Below are positions 22,905 through 30,530 of a stretch of 36,978 nucleotides of DNA, piece by piece. A program made the translations under genes and the position numbers. Every line of letters begins with the position of its first letter. Position 1 is the stretch's first letter. The DNA is taken from the IMG/VR virus record IMGVR_UViG_3300025154_000254, positions 1-36,978 of that record. One strand, 5' to 3'. The DNA comes from a virus. The notes under the pieces were generated by a model that made no database searches, had not been told where the DNA came from, and saw only the letters and a program-made list of their open reading frames with translations.

Positions 22905-23162
22905 CTAGGTATTAAATCTTTTTAATAAAGAAATCAACACACGTGTTAACCACCAATGTTTTTTAATCTTCCTCTTACTATAATGCCTACATGGTTTATT
23001 AGCCGTAAGCTTTATATTTTGTAAATTACTTTCCATCTCTACTCCGCATGGGTTATTATCCCAGCCAGAACATTTAACATGATAAATAGCTGATTTATTA
23101 CGATCTTGTAGGCGTTTTATAACAACCCATTTACCTATTTTATTTCTTGGCTTCAACTTCAT
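22905..23162 (-). CDS. Small putative zinc-binding protein
   Basis: This 85-aa protein begins KLKPRNKIGKWVVIKRLQ, then has Cys at VKCSGWDNNPCGVE and a final C-x-H (KPCRHYSKR), which could form a zinc site of the C..C..CxH kind. Similar folds (a short strand, a W/YxVKCxxCG, and a C-x-x) occur in phage small Zn-ribbon or HNH-associated DNA-binding proteins. No nuclease motif follows. Its ATG is preceded by AAAAAGGATTAGATA, just downstream of an ssb fragment. In an ancestral arrangement it directly followed ssb. Confidence 0.5.
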   Translation of the reverse strand: MKLKPRNKIGKWVVIKRLQDRNKSAIYHVKCSGWDNNPCGVEMESNLQNIKLTANKPCRHYSKRKIKKHWWLTRVLISLLKRFNT

Positions 23163-23178
23163 TATCTAATCCTTTTTA

Positions 23179-23271
23179 TTAGGTGTTAAAAGAGCGCTTA
23201 GAGTGTTTATTTTCTTCTTTATCTAACCAATTATCTTGTTTTAGACATCCCTCTACCAAAACAAGATGCCC
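23179..23271 (-). pseudogene. ssb fragment (short)
   Basis: Translation of the minus strand gives about 30 residues: GHLVLVEGCLKQDNWLDKE then a divergent EENKHSKRSFNT and a stop. This matches the ssb segment GDPILVEGRLKQDNWLDKE (full-length gene at 24551). A stop lies directly upstream in frame, so it cannot be made alone. Neighbouring DNA also matches ssb (TCTTTATCTAACCAATTATC is shared). It is a relic, located right after the last cassette gene. Confidence 0.8.
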
Positions 23272-23291
23272 TTAAAATACAAGTAGAAGAG

Positions 23292-24005
23292 CTAAGCTTG
23301 AGATTTCATAGCATCCATCTGGTTTTCGATCATCCTAATAATTGATTGGATATGATACCCAACTCTTTTTTTATGTTTCAGGATTAAATTCGCTTCTAAC
23401 TTACAACAGCCAATAATAAAATCTACCAAGCCTTCATCTCCATATAAAGTTCTTAAGACATGGATAGCCTGTAAATCTTCTGATAGGTAACGAAATTCCA
23501 CCAAGAACTCATCGTATTTTTTAGACTTAGCAAGCGCGCTGTCGTTATTGAATATTTCAGTATTAACATTGAAGGCTTCTATCATTAATCTTCTGGCGGC
23601 AGTTTCTCCTGTTTTTTTAGAATCCATTTTTCTTAAGTCCCACAAAATCTCATGGAGCTTCTCCATCCATATCTTTTTTGCATTTTCCATATTTGTCCTC
23701 ATTCCGCTAACTAACTCATCATTGGCTATGGAAACAGTAAAGCCTTGTAACGAAGCTGCTATTAGATGTTCAATTTGAGTGCATGCGTCTATATGAGATT
23801 GGATTTCTTTAGTGCCCATACCAAATGTAATAGCAGATACTAGCTTTTTTAAGTTCGCATCTAGCATGTCTATAAGTTCATTTTTTCTTGCTCGGTCAGA
23901 AGAATCCGATTTGGGAAAGATCTCAATATAGTTATTAAGGTTAGCTTGTATTTTATCTGCTATATCGCGGGGATTTTTTTTAACATAAAGCATCAGTATT
24001 CCCAT
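23292..24005 (-). CDS. Unknown cassette protein B
   Basis: This 237-aa protein is helical, with no recognisable family. It has VKKNPRDIADKIQANLNNYI near the start, a long helix (KNELIDMLDANLKKLVSAI), and a Cys pair in IIGCCKLEANLILKHKKRVG (about 200-219). There is no membrane segment, signal peptide or known catalytic motif. It overlaps the upstream gene by 26 bases (ATG at 24005; an ATG at 23993 is also possible), so the two are coupled. Its location in a cassette flanked by ssb remnants marks it as acquired accessory DNA. Defence, anti-defence or regulatory roles are all open. Confidence 0.6.
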   Translation of the reverse strand: MGILMLYVKKNPRDIADKIQANLNNYIEIFPKSDSSDRARKNELIDMLDANLKKLVSAITFGMGTKEIQSHIDACTQIEHLIAASLQGFTVSIANDELVSGMRTNMENAKKIWMEKLHEILWDLRKMDSKKTGETAARRLMIEAFNVNTEIFNNDSALAKSKKYDEFLVEFRYLSEDLQAIHVLRTLYGDEGLVDFIIGCCKLEANLILKHKKRVGYHIQSIIRMIENQMDAMKSQA

Positions 24006-24300
24006 TAAGAAATTCGAGTTTCTTTATTAAAGCTGCATAATCAAATAAAAACACTTGCGCGCTAAGATTAACTCTTTTTATATCCGCCCCATCTTCTCTA
24101 GGGTAAAAATGGCATTGTATTAATTGGAATAAACGATTTTGCATAATCTTAAAAAGAACCTCAAAATCCTTATCGCTAAAGAACCCTTTTTGGCTCGCTA
24201 TTATATGTATCTCTCTACGATCTTCCAACGCGTCGCCAATAAACCTAGTAGCCTGGTCATGGTTCATGTAAATATTATCTAACCCTATGAGCTTTAGCAT
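23980..24300 (-). CDS. Unknown cassette protein A
   Basis: This 106-aa protein is not recognised. It has GDALEDRREIHIIASQKGFF and KDFEVLFKIMQNRLFQLIQCHFYP, then LSAQVFLFDYAALIKKLEFL, consistent with a small mixed alpha/beta or all-helical fold. Its ATG overlaps the stop of the truncated ssb (ATGCTAA), so translation is coupled to that frame. It is followed by gene B with another overlap. Together the two look like one acquired unit that needs both products. Confidence 0.6.
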   Translation of the reverse strand: MLKLIGLDNIYMNHDQATRFIGDALEDRREIHIIASQKGFFSDKDFEVLFKIMQNRLFQLIQCHFYPREDGADIKRVNLSAQVFLFDYAALIKKLEFLNGNTDALC

Positions 24301-24536
24301 GGTAAACTATCACTAAACATCGCTTGTACTTCAGCTGCAGCCTTGGCCATAGCGTCAGAGGATTTAACTAATTCAGGGTCTACATCTTTGGGCCAGCTTT
24401 CTCCGGCTCCGGAATCTTTAGGCTTGAGGGAAATTATATGCTCACCTAGGATACAGTGCTTGCTGCGCTTAGCCCCGCTTTCTTTATCTAACCAGGTATC
24501 CTGCTTTAGAGAGCCTTCTACCAAAATAGGATCACC
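24294..24536 (-). pseudogene. Truncated second ssb copy (C-terminal part)
   Basis: In frame, this region encodes KGDPILVEGSLKQDTWLDKE, then SGAKRSKHCILGEHIISL, equivalent to the middle of the full-length SSB, then a divergent acidic tail ending MFSDSLPC (compare AAFVDDLPF of the intact SSB). The N-terminal half of the OB fold (about 60 residues) is missing. The repeat after the intact ssb stop is fused directly in front. No ribosome-binding site is present, so expression would need readthrough or coupling. It could be a relic, or a partial SSB with an altered tail. Confidence 0.75.
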
Positions 24537-24550
24537 CTTTTTATTAGGTG

Positions 24551-25015
24551 TTAAAAAGGTAAATCATCTACAAATGCGGCAACAGCTTTAATCGTAGGAG
24601 AAGGATTAACTTTATTTAACTCAGCTTCTATATCATCACCTAAAAAGGCTGTGTTAGAATCACCAATTCCCTGATCTGTAGAAGAGCTTTTAGTTCCTAA
24701 AAACACTACAGAATCAGCAATGATAGAGTGTTTAGAACGTTTATTACCTTCTTTATCTAACCAATTATCTTGCTTCAGCCGTCCCTCTACCAAGATAGGA
24801 TCACCCTTAGAGACATATTGCTTTACAAGTTGGGCCTGTTTATTCCAGACGTTTACTTCAATAAAACAGGTCTCGTCTATAACAGCTCCTGTTTTGCTCT
24901 TGCTCTTACGGTTAACCGCTAAGCTAAAATTACAAACACTGTTCTCTCCAACCGCTTTTAATACAGGGTCAGATGTTACATTGCCCATCATGATGACTTT
25001 ATTAAATGATGCCAT
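24551..25015 (-). CDS. ssb: Single-stranded DNA-binding protein
   Basis: This 154-aa protein matches bacterial and phage SSB: MASFNKVIMMGNVTSDPVLK at the start (the family NKVILIGNLGxDPE), VCNFSLAVNRKSK (about 28-40), CFIEVNVWNKQAQLVKQYVSKG (about 51-72), and DPILVEGRLKQDNWLDKEG. A linker and an acidic C-terminal tail ending AAFVDDLPF follow; the DDLPF end matches the SSB tip that recruits partners. I selected ATG 25015, with GAGGGAT upstream, instead of a longer frame from 25030. It is the intact copy among three ssb-related segments in 2 kb. It may serve replication and ERF annealing. Confidence 0.9.
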   Translation of the reverse strand: MASFNKVIMMGNVTSDPVLKAVGENSVCNFSLAVNRKSKSKTGAVIDETCFIEVNVWNKQAQLVKQYVSKGDPILVEGRLKQDNWLDKEGNKRSKHSIIADSVVFLGTKSSSTDQGIGDSNTAFLGDDIEAELNKVNPSPTIKAVAAFVDDLPF

Positions 25016-25063
25016 ACTTATATCCCTCACTTACAACCTAAATGCAATGCCTCGCCCATGGTA

Positions 25064-25216
25064 TTACATGGAGTTCCATAAAACAGGCTGCACCTTCTCT
25101 CTCCATGCAGTCGCCTGGTAGTCTATTAAATTCTTTTTGTTGCGTATATTGAAATACGCCACTCCACAAATCAAAACTAAAAACAAAACTGCTATAAAAA
25201 AATCTTCTATATCCAT
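25064..25216 (-). CDS. Small single-pass membrane protein
   Basis: Fifty codons on the minus strand, with AAGGGATAT before the ATG. The protein starts MDIEDFFIAVLFLVLICGVAYF, a single transmembrane helix with a short acidic N-terminus, then a basic segment (NIRNKKNL) and a C-terminal Trp-containing tail. By the positive-inside rule the C-terminus would be cytoplasmic. It lies between ssb and ruvC. It might be a small holin or spanin component or an inhibitor at the membrane; with no family evidence the role stays open. Confidence 0.6.
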   Translation of the reverse strand: MDIEDFFIAVLFLVLICGVAYFNIRNKKNLIDYQATAWREKVQPVLWNSM

Positions 25217-25223
25217 ATATCCC

Positions 25224-25691
25224 TTATACATTTGCAGCGCAGAGCGCTACTGCTAATGCATCTGTTGCATCATAGGTTATAGGTTCTCCTTGTAAACAAG
25301 GGAACTTCCGCTTAATCTTATCAGCTACCTGCTCTTTTTCAGCATTACCTGCACCTACTATCATCCGCTTTACCTCACGTGGAGCATATTCATGTAGCTT
25401 TAAGCCATGTTTTACATGAAGCATAAGTAATATACCACGCAAATAACCTAACTTAACAAACGTATTCATGTTTTTACCAAAAAAGGGCGTTTCTATCGCT
25501 AGATCTGTTACCTTATAGTCAATAATTAGCTTTTTTATCCCATCATGGAATACGGATAAACGATCAGGCAATGGATATTTGGACTTTTGGGTTATAACAC
25601 CATAGTGTAATAGTAGTATATGGTCATCTATTACCTCTATGATCCCATAACCTGCTGCAACAAAAGAAGGATCTACCCCTAATATAATCAT
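25224..25691 (-). CDS. ruvC: RuvC-like Holliday junction resolvase
   Basis: This 155-aa protein shows the RuvC active site: GVDPS with Asp7, AIETPFF with Glu67, and YDATDALAVALCAA with Asp141 and Asp144, the four acidic residues that bind two metal ions. RuvC cuts four-way junctions symmetrically; phage versions resolve recombination or branched replication intermediates before packaging. It overlaps the end of terL by 4 bases, so debranching is linked to packaging. Length equals bacterial RuvC (about 170) minus a short C-terminus. Confidence 0.9.
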   Translation of the reverse strand: MIILGVDPSFVAAGYGIIEVIDDHILLLHYGVITQKSKYPLPDRLSVFHDGIKKLIIDYKVTDLAIETPFFGKNMNTFVKLGYLRGILLMLHVKHGLKLHEYAPREVKRMIVGAGNAEKEQVADKIKRKFPCLQGEPITYDATDALAVALCAANV

Positions 25692-28600
25692 GGTTCATCC
25701 CTAAAAAATGATGGTAAATATCCTTGAGGATGCATAGTTTCTTGATAACGTTTTTCTAGTTCTTCTGGAGTAGTGCCTTGTTTGATCTTAGGTAAGGATA
25801 TAGCCATATACCTAAAGCTATCTGCAAAATGGCTTGAATAGTCATGAGCAGGGTGATCTTTATAGATCTTATTTTTTGTATCAAACTCTTGGTGGTAATT
25901 CTCTAAAGCTGTTATAAGCGGCCTAGACGTTGTTTCATTAAACCAACAACGTGGCAATAAAGACCGTACAGCTTCTATGCCATCTATTACAGGCATCTTA
26001 GGAGCTATAAAAAAACTTATACCTAATTGCCTAGCTTTATCAATACGCGCAACACCCGTAGAAAATTCCCTAATAGCAAGATCCCAAGGCCCCACATGCC
26101 TCCCATAGACATAAGGTTTATCAAACACCACCTTAACATAATGCTCTAACCCTTCCTTGGTGTTCTCGTACGTGTCTATAATATGGACATTGCTACCTAT
26201 CATCTGAAAAAATATAATCGTCGTACTATCTCTTATCCCAAGATCCCATGCCGTATGAACTCTATGTCCAGGATTCCATGGCACTTCACCTATCTGACCC
26301 TTAACCTTTAACCCATCTATATACTTAGCATAATACGCTCCCTCCACTCCCAACGTAAAATCCGTATAGTACTCCTGCTGGATCAAGTCTTCGCTCATTA
26401 TACCTTCTTGACGCTCTCGCTCTATATCCTCCTTAGTAATGTGCTTAGTGTCCTCTATCGTAAGCTTGGAACAGTACCATAACGGCGATTCCTTCGCTAC
26501 TTGGTAGAGGTCCCATAAATGATTTTTCCCCCTGGGGGTGTTATGAGATAGAAATAAATTTGAAAAAAAGCTATTTGTCCGCGGTATTACGAAATCGAAG
26601 ACTTGTGACAGGCTGTAATGAATCGAGGCAACGGGAGAATAATACAACTTCTCTGATAATAACTCTTGAAGATAGGGATGAGGGTGGCGATTGTTTAGCC
26701 AAGATATTAACCGACGCGTCATACGCTTGGGGTTGGTTACTAGGTTTTTGGGTAGACTGTAGCCCATTAATCGTGCGGTATCTATAGGATAAACATTTCC
26801 TGATTCTTCTCGTAGTTTATCACATATATTTGACCAGTTTTTTTGCTTACGCTCTAACCTAAAGCCTATATCTCTATAAAATACGTGGGCAAAATGCCCT
26901 GTTATTTCAAGGTTATAGATTATAGAAGAGACTTTAACTATTTTAGTGGGGCGCTTAAACTCTTTTCTGATATTACCCATTATTCCAAAATTAGATAAAA
27001 CAACTTGCAGTGTTTTAAGAAAACTTAAAGATGTAGAAGTTAACTTAACTACACCCTTTTTATTTGGGTTAGAAGCACTACATCCATCTCCATCAAATAC
27101 ACCTTGCAAGAACGATGTCATCTGCCGCTTAGTACAGGATAATAGACTGTCAGGGAAGGATTTGTTTACAGCTTTATGCTTGAACCCTAAATACTCTAAA
27201 GCTCTACATAAAGCTCTTGAACAACAGATATGATGTATCCCATCAGGCGCCGTCTTAAATCCCATAGAATGCAAGAAATCTATAATCTCTGCATCTTTTT
27301 TCTTGGTTATCGTTGCCGAAAAAGAACTATAACAACCATCCGCGTGGAATAACCCTAAAAGATAAAAGAAGTCATCGTTACTATGCGACGGACCTTCTAA
27401 TATAGACAATAAAGCAGGCTTTTTACTTGCCGAATCCATAAGATCTTGCCTTATCACCTCCGTTATCTTTACACCATCACCCCATACATCTTGCCCATAT
27501 TGCAATGGTAACAAGTCTCCCACTTTTAAATCAGATGACTCTACCCACTTAGATCCATCCCATAACCTATGAACAGACGTACATTCTATCTCTGCTCCAT
27601 TTTCTAACACAATCTTTAATGTAGGAACTTCTTTATCCCCACCATAATAAAACTGCTCTGCTTCATGAAAACCTCCTATACCCCATATATTCTTATGAAG
27701 ATCAGAATACTCCTCCCTACTCCTAGAAACATCCTTTATCCTAACTAATCCCTTATCCCCTATAACCAACGTCTCAGGCCCCACACAAGATAAAAAAAGA
27801 GCCCACCCATCATTAGCCGTCAATATAGGCCTCAAATACTTGTACGCTCTAGGATCTTGTAACGCATACTCAGAAAAAACACATGCTATAGGGTTAGTTC
27901 CCATCAAACTATCAAAGTTATCACTACCCACCAACTGCAATAAAGACCCATTAACAAACCGTATCTTCATCTCCTGAGCATTTAACCCATTCTTCGCTAT
28001 CAACTCCTTAGGAATAAAATCTAGTACCCTCAACCCCTCCGTAGTAATACTATCCCATATAACCTTCTTCGCCTGCGCATACGTCGGGAATATATAAAAA
28101 ACTACACACGGCTTCCTAAGACACTGACGTATACATAAATTCCACCCCATAATATCTTTGCCACTATTATGCACCAACCAGCCATTAGCAAAAAAATTAC
28201 CGTTAACCTCCGTCTCCAAATCATACAACTTAGACTCTGCTGATGGCTGGTTATTCACCTCAGCCGGATATAGACCTTGCACTTTCCCGTGACAATTAGA
28301 AATAGTGCCATTTTGGGCTTCTGTAAAACCGGAGGGGAAGCTTCCGACTTCCAAATCTCCATATAGAGGCATACCCCCCTGTACAGAATCACAAGTAGTG
28401 TTAATTTTTTGAGTCGCACTTATATTAATTTTTCTTAGAACATTGCAACGTTGGATATCCGGGCTTTTCTGCGTGTTTTGCGCGCTTTTTAAAACCATGG
28501 ATTTACGCAACAGATCGGCGTAGACAGACGCTTTTAGAACCGATTGTACGTCTAATAGCTTGTTTTGGTTTTTTAGTGCGTTGTTTTTTGCGCACAATTT

Positions 28601-29983
28601 ATTTCGTTTTATGGCGTAGAAAAAGGATTTTTTTATCTCTATTTTTTTTCTCTCGTCTGTTATCGCTTCCGACAGTGTGCCATTTTTAGCTTCCAGTGTA
28701 GATAAATCCTGCATATCTAAGCGGGTTTTAGGGGTTCTTAGATTTATCCTGCTTAATACAGCGTGCACCATTCGGTTTCTATGAGGTTGGCTAGGTGTGT
28801 CTTTGGCTATTAGCTCGTCGTGGTGGTTAAGTAATAGGTAGAGATCATTATCATGGTGCAAGATCATGCTATAAGAAGTTGTAGCACGTACATTAGAAGA
28901 GTTTTCTACAGAGTCAGGAACTGTCGGTCTAAGGCCTAATTTACGTAATAGCCAGTACCAACTCCACGGTACATATCGTATGTGATTAAATATAATCGCG
29001 CTATCGTTTAAATTAACGTTATTCTCTACATCGGTAGCTAAGTTAATTAAGTTACTATCATAGAGAACCACAGTTCCATCTACGGTAATAATAGATTTTA
29101 TGGCCAGTAACAACGCCTCATAAGACAGTTCCCATAATAAGTTGGGTAATTTATGAGATAGATGATAATAATGCAAACGTAAGCGATGTATCCAATTAAA
29201 CAATGGACGATTTTCGCCTGTAATTACTCTATAACCTAAGATATAGGTAGAACCCGTTTGCTTCCATGTCCCCTGTATATTAAATAGCTGCGATATGATG
29301 TCTTCGATGCGTTCTAAAATTATACGACATGACGTAGTAAAGTTAATGTCTTTGCAGGATAAATACGCAATGCTAGATAAACAATATCCCACTAACTCAG
29401 CTTCAAGCGGCTTAATCTCCGTAACACTAATTGCTAACGATGGGCCTGAGTATTGCAAGCAGTGAACACCATGGTTTTCATGCTTTATTTGGTCTGTATG
29501 TACATGCCCTATAGTAGACCAGGTAACAGGTGAATATACGTACTTATTAACATCGGTGTTATTATACGAACGACGTTGCGTTATGGCGAATTTATGATCG
29601 AAGCTTGAGGTAAGTGTTGGGTAGCCATAAGAACTTGTCTCTACGGTAGCCCTAGTTGCGGTTTGCCATATGTTACGCACTTTGTCTGGCACTGTTTTGT
29701 TGCCGTCCCAAGAAAGTATCTCGTCACCTGGTTGTATGTCTTTAAGTAATTTATAGTCTCCGTTGGCCATCAATATGTGAGTATCACCTGATATGCAGCG
29801 ACGTGGCCATATACAAAGACAGCGTCTATAGTTACGTTCCTCTATCGCTACTATCGGAGGAATCTGCCAAGCTCGTGCTTGGAACTTCAACTCTATCTGG
29901 GGCGTTTTGCGTGATCTTTCCTGCGACGTTCCATTTACTGAACTGCTCGTCGCTCCTGTTGACGTTATGACTGTATCGCTCAT
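25688..29983 (-). CDS. terL: Terminase large subunit carrying two inteins
   Basis: The 1,431-codon frame encodes a 471-residue TerL after removal of two inteins (residues 63-606 and 733-1148). Joined text reads IWPRR|SGKD (Walker A, GxxxxGK type), NPIACVFSEYAL (Walker B with acidic E), and ALFLS|TPRGKNHLWDLY (motif III). Nuclease parts follow: HTAWDLGIRDSTTIIFFQ, VGPWDLAIREFSTGVARID and DYSSHFADSFRYMAI with Asp residues for metal binding. TerL translocates DNA into the prohead by ATP hydrolysis and cuts concatemers. The inteins must splice out for activity because both break ATPase motifs. I chose ATG 29983, with AGGAG 6 bases upstream (a GTG lies one codon earlier). It overlaps terS by about 150 bases. 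Confidence 0.95.
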   Translation of the reverse strand: MSDTVITSTGATSSSVNGTSQERSRKTPQIELKFQARAWQIPPIVAIEERNYRRCLCIWPRRCISGDTHILMANGDYKLLKDIQPGDEILSWDGNKTVPDKVRNIWQTATRATVETSSYGYPTLTSSFDHKFAITQRRSYNNTDVNKYVYSPVTWSTIGHVHTDQIKHENHGVHCLQYSGPSLAISVTEIKPLEAELVGYCLSSIAYLSCKDINFTTSCRIILERIEDIISQLFNIQGTWKQTGSTYILGYRVITGENRPLFNWIHRLRLHYYHLSHKLPNLLWELSYEALLLAIKSIITVDGTVVLYDSNLINLATDVENNVNLNDSAIIFNHIRYVPWSWYWLLRKLGLRPTVPDSVENSSNVRATTSYSMILHHDNDLYLLLNHHDELIAKDTPSQPHRNRMVHAVLSRINLRTPKTRLDMQDLSTLEAKNGTLSEAITDERKKIEIKKSFFYAIKRNKLCAKNNALKNQNKLLDVQSVLKASVYADLLRKSMVLKSAQNTQKSPDIQRCNVLRKINISATQKINTTCDSVQGGMPLYGDLEVGSFPSGFTEAQNGTISNCHGKVQGLYPAEVNNQPSAESKLYDLETEVNGNFFANGWLVHNSGKDIMGWNLCIRQCLRKPCVVFYIFPTYAQAKKVIWDSITTEGLRVLDFIPKELIAKNGLNAQEMKIRFVNGSLLQLVGSDNFDSLMGTNPIACVFSEYALQDPRAYKYLRPILTANDGWALFLSCVGPETLVIGDKGLVRIKDVSRSREEYSDLHKNIWGIGGFHEAEQFYYGGDKEVPTLKIVLENGAEIECTSVHRLWDGSKWVESSDLKVGDLLPLQYGQDVWGDGVKITEVIRQDLMDSASKKPALLSILEGPSHSNDDFFYLLGLFHADGCYSSFSATITKKKDAEIIDFLHSMGFKTAPDGIHHICCSRALCRALEYLGFKHKAVNKSFPDSLLSCTKRQMTSFLQGVFDGDGCSASNPNKKGVVKLTSTSLSFLKTLQVVLSNFGIMGNIRKEFKRPTKIVKVSSIIYNLEITGHFAHVFYRDIGFRLERKQKNWSNICDKLREESGNVYPIDTARLMGYSLPKNLVTNPKRMTRRLISWLNNRHPHPYLQELLSEKLYYSPVASIHYSLSQVFDFVIPRTNSFFSNLFLSHNTPRGKNHLWDLYQVAKESPLWYCSKLTIEDTKHITKEDIERERQEGIMSEDLIQQEYYTDFTLGVEGAYYAKYIDGLKVKGQIGEVPWNPGHRVHTAWDLGIRDSTTIIFFQMIGSNVHIIDTYENTKEGLEHYVKVVFDKPYVYGRHVGPWDLAIREFSTGVARIDKARQLGISFFIAPKMPVIDGIEAVRSLLPRCWFNETTSRPLITALENYHQEFDTKNKIYKDHPAHDYSSHFADSFRYMAISLPKIKQGTTPEELEKRYQETMHPQGYLPSFFRDEP
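26540..27787 (-). mobile_element. TerL intein 2 with LAGLIDADG endonuclease (S|TPRG site)
   Basis: This 416-residue intein begins with Cys after ...ALFLS and ends His-Asn before Thr of TPRGKN, so nucleophile, terminal Asn and +1 Thr are all present. Block A is CVGPETLVIGDKGLVRIKDV; the B-block TSVH lies near residue 70; FSNLFLSHN is the C-terminal block. Between them are two LAGLIDADG motifs, LLGLFHADG (about 143-151) and FLQGVFDGDG (about 226-235), each with the catalytic Asp, so the homing enzyme appears intact. It would cut intein-free terL alleles at the conserved motif III DNA. Confidence 0.92.
28166..29797 (-). mobile_element. TerL intein 1 in the Walker A motif, large insert
   Basis: This 544-residue intein begins CISGDTHILMANGDYKLLKD (block A) directly after IWPRR and ends YDLETEVNGNFFANGWLVHN before SGKD, with the expected Cys1, His-Asn end and Ser+1. 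Block B carries SSFDHKF with His68, Ser in place of the usual Thr. Two LAGLIDADG-like segments are weak: LVGYCLSSIAYLS (135-147), with the catalytic acid replaced by Ser, and LLLAIKSIITVDGTVV (229-244), which keeps Asp240. A Lys-rich stretch follows (about 365-440). Splicing elements seem intact; the endonuclease looks decayed. Confidence 0.9.
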
Positions 29984-30464
29984 CACTGTCTCCTAAAAGC
30001 CTTGAAGGTGCCATCGGTATAGCATCGGTAGCTGCGTAACGCTCCATGATAATTACAGGCGTGTTACTCGATCCTCCAATTGCCAACTCCTGCTTCCTTA
30101 ACCCAGACTCCCATTTCATCTGCTCTTTTACTTCATTACTGTAATAAGCGTGAGTTTTAAGCACCAACAACGGGTTAAGACGGTTATATAACGCTTCAGT
30201 CTCCCTACGAACCCCTAACTTAGACACCGCTAACTCATACGCAGTTCTTAACTTTTCATGCTTATCCATCCATCGATGAAACGTCTTAGGGTCTATCCCC
30301 TCTCGGTTAGCAAAATCCGCTATGCATAACGAGGTAGACTCATCCGACCAACTATCCAGCCGTTCACACATCTCTTCCAAATCTATAATCGTTACATCAT
30401 CATCTTTAAGTATACACCTGCGCTTCTTCACCGGCTTTACAGACTCATCCCCTCGCACGTCCAT
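29832..30464 (-). CDS. terS: Terminase small subunit
   Basis: This 210-aa protein has a central helix-turn-helix type segment, CIADFANREGIDPKTFHRWMDKH (cut here to note FANREGIDPKTFHRW), followed by LRTAYELAVSKLGVRRETEALYN and a coil EQMKWESGLRKQELAI. Its order upstream of terL fits. TerS recognises the packaging site and forms a ring that regulates TerL. I selected ATG 30464, with AAGGAG five bases upstream; a GTG two codons earlier is possible. The C-terminal Ser/Asp-rich 50 codons overlap the start of terL. Confidence 0.8.
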   Translation of the reverse strand: MDVRGDESVKPVKKRRCILKDDDVTIIDLEEMCERLDSWSDESTSLCIADFANREGIDPKTFHRWMDKHEKLRTAYELAVSKLGVRRETEALYNRLNPLLVLKTHAYYSNEVKEQMKWESGLRKQELAIGGSSNTPVIIMERYAATDAIPMAPSRLLGDSDERYSHNVNRSDEQFSKWNVAGKITQNAPDRVEVPSTSLADSSDSSDRGT

Positions 30465-30530
30465 ATACACTCCTTACACTTGCCTCCACTCGCAGGTATA
30501 CTACTGTAAACCTTTTTACCACCTGCTACA

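Larger units (their letters stand above)
23171..24556. repeat. 21-bp direct repeats bounding a 1,365-bp insertion
   Basis: The 21-bp sequence CCTTTTTATTAGGTGTTAAA+A occurs at 23171-23191 and 24536-24556. On the minus strand it spans the ssb stop codon and the start of the ribosome-binding site of the next gene. The segment between the copies carries two unknown genes flanked by partial ssb copies. This is the footprint of either an insertion by recombination or a tandem duplication that later diverged. Confidence 0.8.

Noticed and set aside
26560-27233. Plus-strand frames opposite intein 2
   Set aside because: Shadows of the conserved intein on the minus strand, which has LAGLIDADG motifs and splice blocks.
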